Shown one piece after another: positions 21,079-29,281 of a stretch of DNA of 64,000 nucleotides (positions are counted from its first letter, which is position 1; the number at the start of each line of letters is the position of its first letter). The notes below the pieces were generated by a model that did no database searches, had not been told where the DNA came from, and was given only the letters and a program-made list of their open reading frames with translations. Source of the DNA: Citrobacter enshiensis (GTDB taxonomy: Bacteria > Pseudomonadota > Gammaproteobacteria > Enterobacterales > Enterobacteriaceae); the NCBI RefSeq assembly GCF_029338175.1, contig NZ_CP119862.1:3534001-3598000 (forward strand). The letters are read 5' to 3'. A program made the position numbers and the translations under genes.

Positions 21079-23370
21079 TCAGTCGTTCAGCGTACGGTTG
21101 AGGATTTCCTGCTGAACATCTCTGTCCAGATTGACGAAACGCGCGCTGAACCCGCCGACCCGCACAATCAGATTGGGGTATTTTTCCGGGTGTTGATACG
21201 CCGCCTCCAGTTCGCCCTTGCCCACCACACTGACCATCAATTGCGGCCCGCCCCGCTCAAAATACGAGTGCATTAACGCCTCAACCAGCGGACGGCGGGT
21301 GTTGAACAGCCCTTTACTGAATTTGATGTTTTGTACCGAACCGGCGTGATATTTCGCGTCCAGTTTCAACAACGAGTTAAGCATCGCCGTCGGGCCATTT
21401 TTATCCGCGCCGCTTTGTGGGTTGTTGGCATTGCTCATATAAATGCCTTTGTGTCGCCCATCCGCTGACGCGCTGGTGGCACGCCCCCATTCGGTATTGA
21501 CCTGGTTGTTGATGATCACCACCAGATAGCTGTCCAGCCCAACCCGCTTCGCCGCGTCACGCACGCCGTTGCAGACATAGCGATGCTGCATAACCGCAAG
21601 GTCATCGGCAGCGTCGTCGTCATTGCCGAACTTCGTTGCGGCAATCAGCGCGCGCTTCAGGTCGTCGTACCCCTGGAAATCCGCTTGCAGCGCCGCAATC
21701 AGCGTCATGTAGCTGTAGCGTTGCTCGGTAAAAATGACCTGTTTGATCGCGGTCAGGGAATCCGCCGCATTGGTATTTCCGTAGGTTTCGTTAGTCCCGC
21801 CCAGGTAACGCGCGCCGCCATCAAGAAGAGCTTTGCCGCGCGCCACGCAGTCTGCCGTCAGCAGTGAGGTGAATAAAAATCCGACTTGCTCATTCATCAC
21901 CTGATAAGACAACGCCTGGGCGCGCGCCGTAGTGTCAATGTAGTAATCCAGTAAGCGCTGGTAGTTACTGAGCACATCATCAAAACAGGTTATCTGTTCT
22001 GGCTGAATTAATGCCACGCCACCGCTTTTCTCTTTGCCATCCCAAAAATCAATGCCGCCGCTGAGCGAAATATTGAGAATTTTAAGTAAGTTCATGCAGG
22101 TATTCGGCGTGCCGACGCTTCTTCCGGCCAACACGAACTCGCCGCAACCAAAGGGAACATACTGCTCAGCTTCCGCTTCCGCCACCTGCATAGCATTCAT
22201 CACTGCCGGAATATTCACGTCATCGTTATACAGAATGGGATAGGTCAAACCTGTGCCAATCACCGCCAGCGCCTGTTGCCAGATAGTGCTATCCATCCCG
22301 TCATAGATACGCAATGTAAATTGCGGCTCCGTATCGCCATTTTCTTCGACAGCCTGAATCGCCAGGCGGCAATAGACATCGGCATTTTTCGGGTTACGCC
22401 GCCCTTTCCCACCGACGACAACGCGGCCGTTCACCGTGGTTTTACGCGCTTCAATCAGACGATAGTGGGAGCGAATACAGTCAATGGCCTGCCGTTCGGT
22501 CAGTCGTCCGGCCTGAAGATCCGCCACCAGCAGATCTCCAAGATAGTCATCCATGCGCCCATAGTTCACCACGCCCGCGCACAGGCTATACAGCCAGCTC
22601 AATTCAATCCCCTGAATAAAGGTGGCCGGTTTATCATTGCGGATGGCAGCCAGTTCACTCATTAACAGCACCAGATGCTGACAGCGATCGGTATCCGTGC
22701 AATTCATCATTTCGTCTGCGGCAAGCTGAATGTGTCGGTCAATCACCTGCTGCAAAATGCCCAGCACATCGCGGAAGGCGTGATACAACTGAACCGCCGT
22801 CTCGTCCTTCACGCTTTCAGCCAGTTTCTGCTGTTGTTCAATGCGCAAAAGCAGCCCGCCGATCCCCAGATCCATCAGCTGCGGATAATCCAGATACATC
22901 CCGCTTAAACGCGCGGTGGCGATCGCCGGGAAGTTAACATCGACAAACTTGCCCAGAGTGTCGTCTGTCAGTGCCTGGCGGAAATAGACCGTACGGGTGT
23001 CATGCTCGCGCCAGAAGTGCTCAAGCGCATCGACTCTCTCCCGCTGGGCCTCTGTTTCCAGCGTTTCACGCAGCTGGCTCAACTTCGCAAAATGGCAGTA
23101 GTGGCCAACGCCGCCCACCGAGGTGACGCAACCAAAGCCAATCGGCAGCGCGTCGACACGCCCCAGAATAAGATCGTCGGCAAAGGGACGGCGGAACAGC
23201 GTGGGATAGAGTTCCTGCAGGCAGCGAACTTCGCGTGCAAAGCGCTCCGGCGTTGACTGGAATGCCCTGGTGTAGGCTTCCATGATCGCGAGTTGCTCTT
23301 CCGGGCTTTTTTCACACGGGATCTTTTTATTCACGTCGACTTGTTCGGCGATAATCGGTTGTTTGCTCAC
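21079..23370 (-). CDS. Glycyl-radical enzyme of PFL/YbiW-like family, probable sugar-phosphate or polyol eliminase
   Basis: 763 residues. The C-terminal glycyl-radical motif VRVGGFSARF has the radical glycine at about G740. The active-site loop PFGCGEFVLAG has C409 and E411, the Cys-x-Glu arrangement of dehydratase- or lyase-type glycyl-radical enzymes. Pyruvate formate-lyase has two adjacent cysteines instead, so it should not be called pflB. The start is GTG, with GGAGG 7 bases upstream. It pairs with the activase gene and faces a PTS permease, so the substrate may arrive phosphorylated. E. coli YbiW and PflD are reported to cleave 1,5-anhydrohexitol 6-phosphates; whether this one does is inference. 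It is divergent enough that I cannot name it. Confidence 0.9.
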   Translation of the reverse strand: MSKQPIIAEQVDVNKKIPCEKSPEEQLAIMEAYTRAFQSTPERFAREVRCLQELYPTLFRRPFADDLILGRVDALPIGFGCVTSVGGVGHYCHFAKLSQLRETLETEAQRERVDALEHFWREHDTRTVYFRQALTDDTLGKFVDVNFPAIATARLSGMYLDYPQLMDLGIGGLLLRIEQQQKLAESVKDETAVQLYHAFRDVLGILQQVIDRHIQLAADEMMNCTDTDRCQHLVLLMSELAAIRNDKPATFIQGIELSWLYSLCAGVVNYGRMDDYLGDLLVADLQAGRLTERQAIDCIRSHYRLIEARKTTVNGRVVVGGKGRRNPKNADVYCRLAIQAVEENGDTEPQFTLRIYDGMDSTIWQQALAVIGTGLTYPILYNDDVNIPAVMNAMQVAEAEAEQYVPFGCGEFVLAGRSVGTPNTCMNLLKILNISLSGGIDFWDGKEKSGGVALIQPEQITCFDDVLSNYQRLLDYYIDTTARAQALSYQVMNEQVGFLFTSLLTADCVARGKALLDGGARYLGGTNETYGNTNAADSLTAIKQVIFTEQRYSYMTLIAALQADFQGYDDLKRALIAATKFGNDDDAADDLAVMQHRYVCNGVRDAAKRVGLDSYLVVIINNQVNTEWGRATSASADGRHKGIYMSNANNPQSGADKNGPTAMLNSLLKLDAKYHAGSVQNIKFSKGLFNTRRPLVEALMHSYFERGGPQLMVSVVGKGELEAAYQHPEKYPNLIVRVGGFSARFVNLDRDVQQEILNRTLND

Positions 23371-23405
23371 TGTCCTGCCTCCATAAAAATCGTCCCTCTA
23401 TTAAC

Positions 23406-23417
23406 TTGTAATTACAA
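23406..23417. promoter_or_regulatory. Palindromic operator upstream of the glycyl-radical enzyme
   Basis: TTGTAATTACAA, a perfect 12-base palindrome, 36 bases before the GTG start. The same TTGTA-nn-TACAA pattern recurs before the PTS gene, so both are likely sites for the GntR-type protein of the island. Confidence 0.7.
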
Positions 23418-23427
23418 ATAACCGTCT

Positions 23428-23441
23428 TTGACCTAAATCAA
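23428..23441. promoter_or_regulatory. FNR-like box on the glycyl-radical enzyme side
   Basis: TTGACCTAAATCAA matches the FNR/CRP-family consensus TTGAT-N4-ATCAA at 9 of 10 defined positions. Anaerobic activation would suit an oxygen-sensitive enzyme. Not tested. Confidence 0.55.
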
Positions 23442-23529
23442 GAATCCTGAAATGAACAAATCATCACCAGGTGTATTGTGTGAAATCGCCAGCAAATCCA
23501 AGTAAACGGCGTCGCACGCGCCTCAAGTC

Positions 23530-23543
23530 ATGATCAATATCAA
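23530..23543. promoter_or_regulatory. FNR-like box on the PTS side
   Basis: ATGATCAATATCAA matches TTGAT-N4-ATCAA at 9 of 10 defined positions. It lies 69 bases before the PTS gene start. Confidence 0.5.
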
Positions 23544-23580
23544 GATCCCCTACAGGGTAAACTTTTAGCCTCTGCGAAAG

Positions 23581-23592
23581 TTGTAAATACAA
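23581..23592. promoter_or_regulatory. Palindromic operator upstream of the PTS gene
   Basis: TTGTAAATACAA, with the same arms as the site at 23406-23417. It lies 19 bases before the GTG start of the PTS gene, positioned to block transcription or early elongation. Confidence 0.7.
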
Positions 23593-23611
23593 ATAATCGT
23601 GAGAGTCTACT

Positions 23612-25525
23612 GTGAAGATAAACGACCTTATTCATCCGGCGTTGATTTGTCTGGATCTCAAATCAAGCCAAAAAGACGCAGCGCTGACTGAACTCGCAGA
23701 CCTTTTATTCCGCGAGAATAAAATTCGCCACACCGGGGAATTTATCCAGGAGATATGGGCAAGAGAAGAGACGGGAAATACCGGATTTGAAGGCGGTGTT
23801 GCGCTTCCGCACGCCCGTAGCAGCTGTGTTTTATCGCCTGCCGTCGCGATTGGCATCAGTCGCCAGGGTATTGATTATGGCGCTGAAGATGGGCAACCCA
23901 CCCACCTGATCCTGATGATCGCCTCGGCGGAACAGGCCAGTGAAGCCCACATTGAGGTTCTGGCGCAGATCTCTTCCCGACTGGTGGAAGATGACAGCGT
24001 CAGCCAAATCCTCGCCTGTCAGGATGCTCAGGCCGTCACGGATTATTTCTGCCAGTCCAGTGAAGCGTCTACCGAAACGATAAGCGCCGCCGCCTCACGC
24101 GGACTGATCATCGGCGTGACAGGTTGCCCGGTGGGGATTGCACACACTTACCTGGCCGCAGAGATGCTGGAAAAAGCGGCCGCAGAGATGGGCTATGAGG
24201 CCATTGTCGAAACCAACGGCTCCATTGGCGTAAAAAATGCGCCGACCGGGGACGATATCGCCCGGGCTGACGCCATAATTGTCGCCTGTGATAAACAAGT
24301 CGATCTGGATCGCTTTAACGGTAAGAAAGTGGTCATCACGGGCGTCAAAGCCGCCATCAAAGATGCGCAAGGGTTAATTAACCAGGCGCTGGCGGCACAA
24401 CCTTACCAGGCAAAAGGCACAGCCAAAACGCAGGCGTCGACCACATCGGTACGTAGCCAGTTATACAAATCGCTGATGAACGGTGTCTCGTACATGATCC
24501 CGTTTGTCGTGACCGGCGGGCTGATGATCGCCCTGGCGCTGGCGCTGGGCGGCGTGCCGACGCCGTCAGGACTGGCTATCCCGGAGGGCAGTTTATGGAA
24601 CCAGGTACTGAATGTCGGCGTCGTCGGATTCACCCTGATGATCCCTGTTCTTGCCGGCTATATTGCTTACGCGATTGGTGAACGGCCCGCACTGGCGCCA
24701 GGACTTATCGGCGGCTGGATTGCTAATACCGGTTCGTTTTACGGCGCCAGCGCAGGATGTGGGTTTATCGGTGCGATCATTGCCGGGCTGCTGGTAGGCT
24801 ATTTCATCCGCTGGTTGACCCATCTTTCCTGGCACAAAATGTTGCTACCGCTGGTGCCGATCATGATCGCGCCTATTGCGGGCACCGCGTTCATTGCCGC
24901 GTTATTTATCTTTGTCATCGGCGCGCCGGTCGCCGACCTGATGGCCTTCCTTAACCATATGCTGACCAACCTTTCCACCGGCAATATCATTCTGATTGGC
25001 CTGGTGATGGGACTGATGCAGGGCTTTGACATGGGCGGCCCCTTTGGCAAAGTGGTCTTCATGTTCAGCGTGGGTCTTATCGCCCAGGGGCAAACGCAGT
25101 TTATGGGCGCGCAGGCGGCAGCCATCCCGGTTGCTCCGCTGGGCATGGCGTTGGCGGCCATTATCGGCAGGCGTTTCAATTTGTTTGACGATGAAGAGTA
25201 CGAGAACGGTAAAGCCGCAGCCGCAATGGGGCTGGTCGGGATTTCGGAAGGCGCGATTCCCTTTGCCGCCCGCGATCCGCTGTCGGTGATCCCGGCTAAC
25301 ATGATTGGCTCTGCGGTGGCATGCATACTGGGCTTTGTTTTCAGCCTGCACTGCAATGTCGCGCATGGCGGCCCGATCATTGTGCTGCTGGGCGGTTTTG
25401 ATCAGCCGTTAATGGCGCTCATCGCAATGGGCAGCGGCATTATCACCACTGCCGCAATTGCTATTGCGCTCAAACGACTTAGAATGACGAAAAAGCAGCA
25501 ATTTCTCGTTCAACCGCAAGCCTAA
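23612..25525 (+). CDS. Fructose-family PTS permease, EIIABC fusion
   Basis: 637 residues with three PTS domains in one chain. EIIA (about 1-150) has the phosphorylated histidine in GGVALPHARS (H67). EIIB of fructose type (about 163-265) has the phosphocysteine in GVTGCPVGIAHTYLAAEM (C172). EIIC (about 285-630) has eight or more hydrophobic segments. It would import and phosphorylate a hexose-like substrate using phosphoenolpyruvate via HPr. The start is GTG with a GAGAG purine tract upstream. It is divergent from the glycyl-radical enzyme and followed by a GntR regulator. Substrate unknown; anhydrohexitols or another fructose analogue are possibilities by context only. Confidence 0.94.
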   Translation: MKINDLIHPALICLDLKSSQKDAALTELADLLFRENKIRHTGEFIQEIWAREETGNTGFEGGVALPHARSSCVLSPAVAIGISRQGIDYGAEDGQPTHLILMIASAEQASEAHIEVLAQISSRLVEDDSVSQILACQDAQAVTDYFCQSSEASTETISAAASRGLIIGVTGCPVGIAHTYLAAEMLEKAAAEMGYEAIVETNGSIGVKNAPTGDDIARADAIIVACDKQVDLDRFNGKKVVITGVKAAIKDAQGLINQALAAQPYQAKGTAKTQASTTSVRSQLYKSLMNGVSYMIPFVVTGGLMIALALALGGVPTPSGLAIPEGSLWNQVLNVGVVGFTLMIPVLAGYIAYAIGERPALAPGLIGGWIANTGSFYGASAGCGFIGAIIAGLLVGYFIRWLTHLSWHKMLLPLVPIMIAPIAGTAFIAALFIFVIGAPVADLMAFLNHMLTNLSTGNIILIGLVMGLMQGFDMGGPFGKVVFMFSVGLIAQGQTQFMGAQAAAIPVAPLGMALAAIIGRRFNLFDDEEYENGKAAAAMGLVGISEGAIPFAARDPLSVIPANMIGSAVACILGFVFSLHCNVAHGGPIIVLLGGFDQPLMALIAMGSGIITTAAIAIALKRLRMTKKQQFLVQPQA

Positions 25526-25530
25526 CAAAG

Positions 25531-25550
25531 GGCGCGTCGTAAGACGCGCC
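25531..25550 (+). promoter_or_regulatory. Intercistronic hairpin between PTS and GntR genes
   Basis: Perfect arms GGCGCGTC and GACGCGCC with a 4-base loop, 5 bases after the PTS stop and 12 before the regulator ATG. No T-run follows. It may reduce translation of the regulator or stabilise the upstream mRNA. Confidence 0.6.
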
Positions 25551-25562
25551 ACAACGGACGCC

Positions 25563-26249
25563 ATGAAGTATCTTGATATCTATCTGTTGTTAAGAGAGAA
25601 AATCCTTAAAGGTGAATACGCTGCCGGTGAACCGGTAGAAGGTGAACATGCCCTCGCAGAGCGCTACGGCGTCAGCCGCCCCACCATTCAGAAAGCCGTT
25701 GCGCGCCTGAAAAGGGAATCGTTCGTCCATACCCGACAAGGTTCAGGGATCTTCGTTAATCCACCCGAGTTTTACCAGGACAACAATGTCATTACCCTGT
25801 CAGAACGTATTCACCGGGATCAAACGCTGGATAACGTGGTGCTCAGTTATAATATTCAGTCGACCTTTACTGAGGTCGCGGCGCTGTTCGACTTACCGCC
25901 AGAGACCGCGTTGATTCACTATCGCCGAATGCGGATCATCAACCAACAACCTGCCATCATTGAAGAAACCTGGATGCCGCAGGCGTTATTCCCGGCGTTT
26001 ACTCAGGATAACTGCCGCCAGTCCGTGCTTCACTACATTGAGCAAACCTGTGGTTACGCCATCAGTCACGACGTCAAAATATGGTCGGGAAAAATACTCA
26101 ATGCGGATGAGGCCTGGCTTTTACGGTTACCGGAAGGGCAAGTGAGTCTCTGCATCACCCACAAGGTCTATTTGCAAAGCGGTGAACTGGCGCAGTACAC
26201 GCAGGAAACGCTGGCGACAAATAGCGTGACGACGGTGTCGATGCGCTAA
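25563..26249 (+). CDS. GntR-family (HutC/UTRA) transcriptional regulator
   Basis: 228 residues. The N-terminal winged helix (about 1-70) carries EHALAERYGVSRPTIQKAVARL, the GntR recognition helix region. The C-terminal UTRA ligand domain (about 85-225) contains VAALFDLPPETALIHYRRMRI. UTRA regulators usually respond to the phosphorylated sugar made by the adjacent PTS. It is the likely repressor of both divergent operons, using the two TTGTAnnTACAA sites. It lies 37 bases after the PTS gene; only a weak ribosome-binding site is visible, with the hairpin between them. Confidence 0.9.
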   Translation: MKYLDIYLLLREKILKGEYAAGEPVEGEHALAERYGVSRPTIQKAVARLKRESFVHTRQGSGIFVNPPEFYQDNNVITLSERIHRDQTLDNVVLSYNIQSTFTEVAALFDLPPETALIHYRRMRIINQQPAIIEETWMPQALFPAFTQDNCRQSVLHYIEQTCGYAISHDVKIWSGKILNADEAWLLRLPEGQVSLCITHKVYLQSGELAQYTQETLATNSVTTVSMR

Positions 26250-26253
26250 AACG

Positions 26254-26281
26254 AAAAAAGGCAACCTGCGTTGCCCTTTTG
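26254..26281. terminator. Bidirectional terminator between the GntR gene and htpG
   Basis: Stem GGCAAC/GTTGCC (26260-26265, 26270-26275) is preceded by AAAAAA and followed by CTTTT, so it can end transcription from both converging genes. Confidence 0.8.
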
Positions 26282-26307
26282 TGGTGATGCTCAGTGCCGG
26301 GTAAAAA

Positions 26308-28182
26308 TTACGACACCAGCAGCTGGTTCATACGACGGATGAACAGGTTAGGATCTTCCAGCGTGCCGCGTTCGGCAAACAGCGCCTGATCCAGCAGCAA
26401 TTCAACCCACTCTTTGAACTGTGCTTCATCCTGGGTATCTGCCGTGCGTTTTACCAGCACGTGATCCGGGTTGAGTTCAAAGATGTATTTCACCTCTGGT
26501 ACCGCCTGGCCCGCAGCAGCGAACAGTTTCGCCATCTGGGTGCTCATTTCGTCCGCATCGGTGGTCACGATGGCCGGGGTATCGGTCAGACGGTGCGTCA
26601 GACGCACTTCTTTCACACGGTCGCCCAGTAAGGTCTTCACACGCTCAACGAACGGGGTCAGCGCTTTTTCCGCTTCTTTCGCGCTTTCATCCACTTCATC
26701 CGCCAGCTTATCGATAGATTCGTCAGCTTTAGCAACGGACTGGAACGGCTTACCGTCGAACTCGGTCAGGTAGTTCATCATCCACTCATCGATGCGGTCA
26801 GAAAGCAGCAGCACTTCGATGCCTTTCTTACGCAGCAGTTCCAGATGCGGGCTGCTCTTCGCCGCCGCATAGCTGTCCGCGGTGATGTAGTAGATCTTCT
26901 CCTGCCCTTCTTTCATCCGGGAGATGTACTCTTCCAGTGAAACGGTCTGCGCAGAAGAGTCGGTGTGCGTAGAGGCGAAACGCATCAGTTTGGCGATCGT
27001 TTCCTGGTTTGCGTTGTCTTCCGCCGGGCCTTCTTTCAGCACCAGACCGAACTGCTTCCAGAATGTCTGGTATTTTTCCGCATCATCTTTTGCCAGTTTT
27101 TCCAGCATCTGCAATACACGTTTGGTCAGCGCACTGCGCAGATTGCGGGTTACCGTGCTGTCCTGCAGAATTTCACGGGAAACGTTCAGCGGCAGATCGT
27201 TGGAGTCTATCAGGCCGCGGACGAAGCGCAGGTAGTTCGGCATGAACTGCTCAGCGTCATCCATAATAAACACGCGCTGAACGTACAGCTTCAGGCCGTG
27301 CTTGTGATCGCGGTTCCACATATCCCACGGCGCCTGCGACGGGATGTACAGCAGGCTGGTGTACTCCTGCTTCCCTTCCACGCGGTTGTGGCTCCAGGTC
27401 AGCGGGTCAGTGAAGTCGTGAGCAATGTGCTTATAGAATTCGTTGTATTCGTCGTCTTTAATGTCAGACTTGTTACGCGTCCACAACGCCTGCGCTTTGT
27501 TGATTTTTTCCCAGGAAACCACGGTTTCACCGTCTTTCTCTTCCTGTTTTTCAATCTCTACCGGCAGTGCGATATGGTCGGAATATTTGCTGATGATGGA
27601 GCGTACACGCCAGTCATCGAGGAACTCGTCTTCCCCTTCACGTAGGTGCAGGGTGATTTCCGTTCCGCGATCCGCTTTCGTGATATCGGCAACCGTATAT
27701 TCGCCTTCACCGGCAGATTCCCAGAACACGCCATTTTCCGGCTTGTCGCCCGCCGCACGGGTGCGTACGGTCACTTTATCGGCCACGATAAACGCGGAGT
27801 AGAAACCAACCCCGAACTGACCGATAAGCTGGCTGTCTTTCGCCTGATCGGAGCCCATGGATTCGAGGAAGGACTTGGTACCGGATTTTGCGATGGTCCC
27901 CAGGTGATCGATAACATCGTCACGGTTCATCCCCACGCCGTTATCGGCAATGGTCAACGTACGCTTATCTTTATCGAAGGAGACACGCACACGCAGCTCA
28001 CCGTCGCCTTCATACAGGTCCGGGTTAGACAGCGCGCGAAAACGCAGCTTGTCTGCCGCATCCGAGGCGTTAGAGATAAGCTCACGCAGGAAGATTTCTT
28101 TATTGGAATACAGAGAATGGATCATCAGGTGCAGAAGCTGTTTTACTTCTGACTGAAAACCACGGGTTTCTTGTCCTTTCAT
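26308..28182 (-). CDS. htpG: Hsp90 chaperone HtpG
   Basis: 624-residue bacterial Hsp90, cytosolic ATP-dependent chaperone that acts with DnaK. The GHKL ATPase domain has [23 protein letters not shown] and [10 protein letters not shown]. Middle-domain arginine region [10 protein letters not shown] and the C-terminal dimerisation domain are complete. The usual enterobacterial length is 624. A sigma-32 promoter is visible upstream. Confidence 0.98.
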   Translation of the reverse strand: MKGQETRGFQSEVKQLLHLMIHSLYSNKEIFLRELISNASDAADKLRFRALSNPDLYEGDGELRVRVSFDKDKRTLTIADNGVGMNRDDVIDHLGTIAKSGTKSFLESMGSDQAKDSQLIGQFGVGFYSAFIVADKVTVRTRAAGDKPENGVFWESAGEGEYTVADITKADRGTEITLHLREGEDEFLDDWRVRSIISKYSDHIALPVEIEKQEEKDGETVVSWEKINKAQALWTRNKSDIKDDEYNEFYKHIAHDFTDPLTWSHNRVEGKQEYTSLLYIPSQAPWDMWNRDHKHGLKLYVQRVFIMDDAEQFMPNYLRFVRGLIDSNDLPLNVSREILQDSTVTRNLRSALTKRVLQMLEKLAKDDAEKYQTFWKQFGLVLKEGPAEDNANQETIAKLMRFASTHTDSSAQTVSLEEYISRMKEGQEKIYYITADSYAAAKSSPHLELLRKKGIEVLLLSDRIDEWMMNYLTEFDGKPFQSVAKADESIDKLADEVDESAKEAEKALTPFVERVKTLLGDRVKEVRLTHRLTDTPAIVTTDADEMSTQMAKLFAAAGQAVPEVKYIFELNPDHVLVKRTADTQDEAQFKEWVELLLDQALFAERGTLEDPNLFIRRMNQLLVS

Positions 28183-28235
28183 GTAGATCTACCTCAACAA
28201 TGCCATTTTCAATGGTAATAAACACGTTGAGAGGG

Positions 28236-28264
28236 AAATGGGGACGAGCGTGAGGGATTTCAAG
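28236..28264 (-). promoter_or_regulatory. Sigma-32 heat-shock promoter of htpG
   Basis: On the minus strand CTTGAAA (28264-28258) and CCCCATTT (28243-28236) are separated by 14 bases, matching the RpoH consensus exactly. It lies 54 bases before the htpG ATG. Confidence 0.88.
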
Positions 28265-28293
28265 CGGAGGCCGCGGGCACGACCTCCGTTTGT

Positions 28294-28898
28294 TCAGAAT
28301 TTAATCTTATGACGCCCGGCAAGAGAGTGCGACAGCGTAGTGCCATCGACCATCTCCAGCTCGCCGCCGACCGGCACGCCATGGGCGATACGGCTGGCTT
28401 CAACCTCATATTGCGCGCAAAGCTCAGCAATATAGTTGGCGGTAGCTTCTCCTTCGACCGTTGGGTTGGTCGCGAGGATCACTTCACTGAGTTGCTCGGC
28501 TGCCAGTCGCTGCTCCAGACGGTCAAGACCGATATCATCCGGCCCAATACCGTCCAGCGGCGACAAATGCCCCATCAGCACGAAGTAACGCCCGGAAAAC
28601 TGCCCGGTTTGCTCAATGGCGTAGATGTCCGCAGGACTCTCTACGACACAAATTTGACCGTTCTCCTGACGACGCGGGTTCGCACAAATATTGCACACTT
28701 CCTGCTCGGTGAAGGTGCGGCAATCGGCGCAGTGGCCGATCTCCGACATCGCCTTCGTCAGCGCCTGCGCCAGACGCATCCCGCCGCTGCGATCGCGTTG
28801 TAGTAACGTGAACGCCATACGCTGCGCTGACTTGGGGCCAACGCCCGGCAGGCAACGCAGCGCTTCCATCAGCTGTGTTAACAGCGGGCTGGTTTGCA

Positions 28899-28899
<1 letters not shown>
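28294..28899 (-). CDS. recR: Recombination mediator protein RecR
   Basis: 201 residues. With RecF/RecO it loads RecA onto SSB-coated gaps. A helix-hairpin-helix lies at [13 protein letters not shown], the zinc finger is [16 protein letters not shown], and the Toprim domain has [17 protein letters not shown]. The start ATG overlaps the ybaB stop in ATGA, so translation is coupled in the dnaX-ybaB-recR operon. Confidence 0.97.
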
Positions 28900-29243
<344 letters not shown>

Positions 29244-29281
29244 TCACGTTAAGGGATGACGACCATAAGCACAGCTTACGA

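Noticed and set aside
21079-23370. Annotation of the glycyl-radical enzyme as pyruvate formate-lyase
   Set aside because: The active-site loop has a single cysteine followed by Gly-Glu, not the double cysteine of PFL, and the activase has extra ferredoxin clusters absent from PFL activase.
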